From: an uncultured Thermoguttaceae bacterium
Lineage (GTDB): Bacteria > Planctomycetota > Planctomycetia > Pirellulales > Thermoguttaceae
Assembly (NCBI GenBank): GCA_934725735.1
Contig: CAKVCP010000022.1
Location: forward strand, 1-24,325
DNA: 24,325 nucleotides
Direction: 5' to 3'
Shown here: piece after piece, positions 22,429 through 24,325 of the stretch
Layout: every line of letters begins with the position of its first letter
Position numbering within the stretch: the first letter of the stretch is position 1
Notes under the pieces: model-generated
The model's database searches: none
The model's input: the letters and a program-made list of their open reading frames with translations, nothing else
Told to the model about the DNA's origin: nothing
Translations under genes and position numbers: made by a program

Positions 22429-24325
22429 TCATTTTGCGATTTCCGCGACTTGCTGGGGCGTCAACGCCCACGAGTAGAGTCTTGCGCGTTCGACGCGTCC
22501 TTTGAAGAAGTAGCTTCCCGTAGCGCCGGGGGCGATATCGGCGCCGACGGTGAACGCGTTCGCGGTAGTATCCGTCGGGTGCGTCAATTTGCCTTTGAGC
22601 TCGGCGCGGGCGACTTCCTTGCCGTCGAGGTAGAGGACGAGGTTGGAGCCGTCGAAGGTCGCCGCGGCGTCGTACCATTTGCCGAATTCGATCGGCGCGT
22701 CGAGAATCGTGTACGGCGCGTTGTTCACGGTCGCCCACAGACGCAGCGTCTTGAGATCGTAATCGACGGCGAACTCGATTCCGCGCCCTTCCGTGTCGCC
22801 GAAGATCGCGCAAGACCCGGCGCCGTCTTTGGCGGCGCAGAATCGCGCGGAGATCGTAGCGCGACGCAGACGCTTGAGTTCCGCCGGCTCGAAGACGATC
22901 TTCGCGAAGGATTTCTCGCCGTCGAACGCGACGACGTCGGTTCCGCGCGTTTCGTCTTTGACGACGACCGGCCCGTCGATAAGCTGACATTCCTTCTGCG
23001 TCTCAAGGGAGTTGACGGGCGCGTTGACGAGAACTCCGTCGACGACGCGAACGTCGATCAGATCCGCGGAGGGACATGGCGCCGTCTTGTCGACCGCCGG
23101 ATCGACCGGTTCGGGGGCGGTTTGGAATTCGAAGGTTAAATGCGTTTCCGCTTCGCGCATGAACGGGTTGAGCGCGTAGACTCGACCGCGGTATTTCGCG
23201 TTCGGAACAAGTTCTTCGAGGTTCGCTTCGGTAATCTCGGGGGGCGTGTGCTCATAGTAGGGAGCGCGAATATATTTCGGGGCTTCAGGCTCGAAGGCGT
23301 CTTGCTCTAGACGCTCGAGTTCGACGCGGTATCCGTAGACGGTTCCTTCGCACGAAGGATTGGGGATCGTCAGCGCCGCGCTCGCGTCGGTTACGTCGTC
23401 GATCTTGAGGGCGTCTTGCGCGTCGCTTCCCCACACGGGAAGAGGAGAGTTATAGTATCGCGCGTCGGTGTATTCGTAAGTCGAGGGATCGCCCGGCTTG
23501 GCGACGCGATATTTGACGTCGTAGAAAGCGCCCTTCTCGACGTCGTAGGGGAGGAGATCGACGGAATTGTCCTCATGGACTTCCATGACGTAACATTCCG
23601 CGTAATTGCCGCTACCTGCGGGATATTGCTCAAAGCCCTTTCCTTCGCCGCCGTGGCAGATATAGCTGAGCGTGCTCGTTCCAAAGGCGCTGAAGTTGCC
23701 TTGCCAGGCGATGCGCGGGTCGCGAAGAGGATAGTGGGTGTGACCCGAGAAATTGATCACGCGCGGGAAGAGTTGCAACGTCGAGAAAAGGTCGTTCGCG
23801 CCCCAGTCGTCCGCGCCGCGCCCCCCGTAAACCGTCGGAGAAACCGGATAATGCTGGAAGACGAAGATCGGCTTGTCGGGACTGAGCTTCGAGACGTTTT
23901 CGAGTTGCGTCTTGAGCCAGCCTTCAGCGTAGAGGTAGTCGCCGTCGGCCATCGTTCCCTTTTCCGGTGAGACGGCGATGAAAGAGAAGCCGTTGACTTC
24001 GTAGACGTCGTTCGTTTTAACGCCGAAGACGGAGCTCCACAATTCGGGACTGCCTCCGTAAAATTCGTGGTTCCCCATGCACAGGAGCGCTTTTGTTCCC
24101 TCTTTCAGCCGGAGCGCCTTTTTGTCTTTTTCGTAGACACTGATCACACGATAAAACGGCTCTTTCGGCTCTGTAATCTTCTGATATTTTACGCCATCTT
24201 CGAATACAAATTCCGCAGTATTGCCATTCAAAAGAATCGCCGCAGCTCCTTCTCCGTACACCGGATCGAATACAGCACTCCACACCTGCTCATATGCCAC
24301 ATAATCTTCCTCCGATACAAAGAAG
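22429..24325 (-). CDS. Second metallophosphoesterase with FN3-like and LamG-like domains, cut by the window edge
   Basis: The product is paralogous to its downstream neighbour along almost its whole length. Visible motifs are LLCMGNHEFYGG (residues ~73-84 counted from the GTG at 24300), FQHYPVS, INFSGHTHYP, an FN3-like part (LVPNAKYRGRVYALNPF) and a C-terminal LamG-like domain (FGKWYDAAATFDG, LYLDGKEVARAEL, FFKGRVERARLYSW). The reading frame has no stop before the right edge, continuing with FFVSEEDY upstream of the GTG. The GTG is therefore probably internal, and the signal peptide and the first metal motifs (DxH and GD) lie outside. Between SEEDYVAYEQVWSAVF, which aligns with the neighbour's SEEQLTLFKETMDAAL, and the GNHE motif there are about 45 extra residues, and codon use changes there. 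This end may be recombinant or misassembled. Confidence 0.85.
   Translation of the reverse strand, partial: FFVSEEDYVAYEQVWSAVFDPVYGEGAAAILLNGNTAEFVFEDGVKYQKITEPKEPFYRVISVYEKDKKALRLKEGTKALLCMGNHEFYGGSPELWSSVFGVKTNDVYEVNGFSFIAVSPEKGTMADGDYLYAEGWLKTQLENVSKLSPDKPIFVFQHYPVSPTVYGGRGADDWGANDLFSTLQLFPRVINFSGHTHYPLRDPRIAWQGNFSAFGTSTLSYICHGGEGKGFEQYPAGSGNYAECYVMEVHEDNSVDLLPYDVEKGAFYDVKYRVAKPGDPSTYEYTDARYYNSPLPVWGSDAQDALKIDDVTDASAALTIPNPSCEGTVYGYRVELERLEQDAFEPEAPKYIRAPYYEHTPPEITEANLEELVPNAKYRGRVYALNPFMREAETHLTFEFQTAPEPVDPAVDKTAPCPSADLIDVRVVDGVLVNAPVNSLETQKECQLIDGPVVVKDETRGTDVVAFDGEKSFAKIVFEPAELKRLRRATISARFCAAKDGAGSCAIFGDTEGRGIEFAVDYDLKTLRLWATVNNAPYTILDAPIEFGKWYDAAATFDGSNLVLYLDGKEVARAELKGKLTHPTDTTANAFTVGADIAPGATGSYFFKGRVERARLYSWALTPQQVAEIAK

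Noticed and set aside
1..24325. CRISPR arrays, insertion sequences, prophage or toxin-antitoxin genes
   Set aside because: No regularly spaced repeats, transposase or integrase motifs, or small paired genes of that kind were found on either strand.

Overview
The window is a dense bacterial chromosomal segment. Codon use is rich in GCG, CGC, TCG and GAC. The HU protein begins TKKEI and carries a basic tail, IspF has a KTGExVGPVG-type C-terminal motif, and there are GYF_2-domain membrane proteins and Tat-exported phosphoesterases with a concanavalin/LamG-type domain. Together these suggest an uncultured, perhaps gut-associated, member of the Planctomycetota. That assignment is inference from protein style, not a placement. 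I saw no tRNA, rRNA, insertion sequence, phage gene or CRISPR array.

Region A (1-6130, + strand) holds four genes that read as one unit and end at a strong hairpin plus T7 terminator. They are an unrecognised charged protein (possibly cut by the window edge), a 982-residue coiled-coil protein with one central membrane helix, a multi-pass membrane protein, and a protein with two GYF_2 domains followed by a membrane domain. The membrane domains of the last two genes are related to each other. This is the least described part of the window and the best candidate for an uncharacterised membrane assembly.

Region B (6131-14350, + strand) is a housekeeping series: accA (fatty-acid synthesis), a YifB/ComM-type AAA+ ATPase, priA (replication restart), a BASS/SBF-like transporter, ispF (isoprenoid synthesis) and apbE (FMN transfer). 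Spacing is tight, ispF and apbE overlap by 4 bases, and the series ends at a bidirectional terminator shared with the convergent HU gene.

Region C (14351-16244, - strand) holds an HU gene with a lysine/alanine-rich tail, a 547-base AT-rich non-coding stretch with a 14-base palindrome and a short direct repeat, and an exported alpha/beta hydrolase.

Region D (16245-20342, - strand) is a probable operon read folP, a divergent RNase HII/HIII-like gene, a YkuE-type metallophosphoesterase and nfo (endonuclease IV). It combines folate synthesis with RNA-in-DNA removal and AP-site repair. The folP and HU upstream regions share an identical 13-mer that supplies a plausible -35 element.

Region E (20343-24325, - strand) has two tandem paralogous exported metallophosphoesterases, each with a central FN3-like part and a C-terminal LamG-like domain. 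The second runs off the right edge. Its last ~200 bases change composition and break the alignment with its neighbour, so that end may be recombinant or misassembled.
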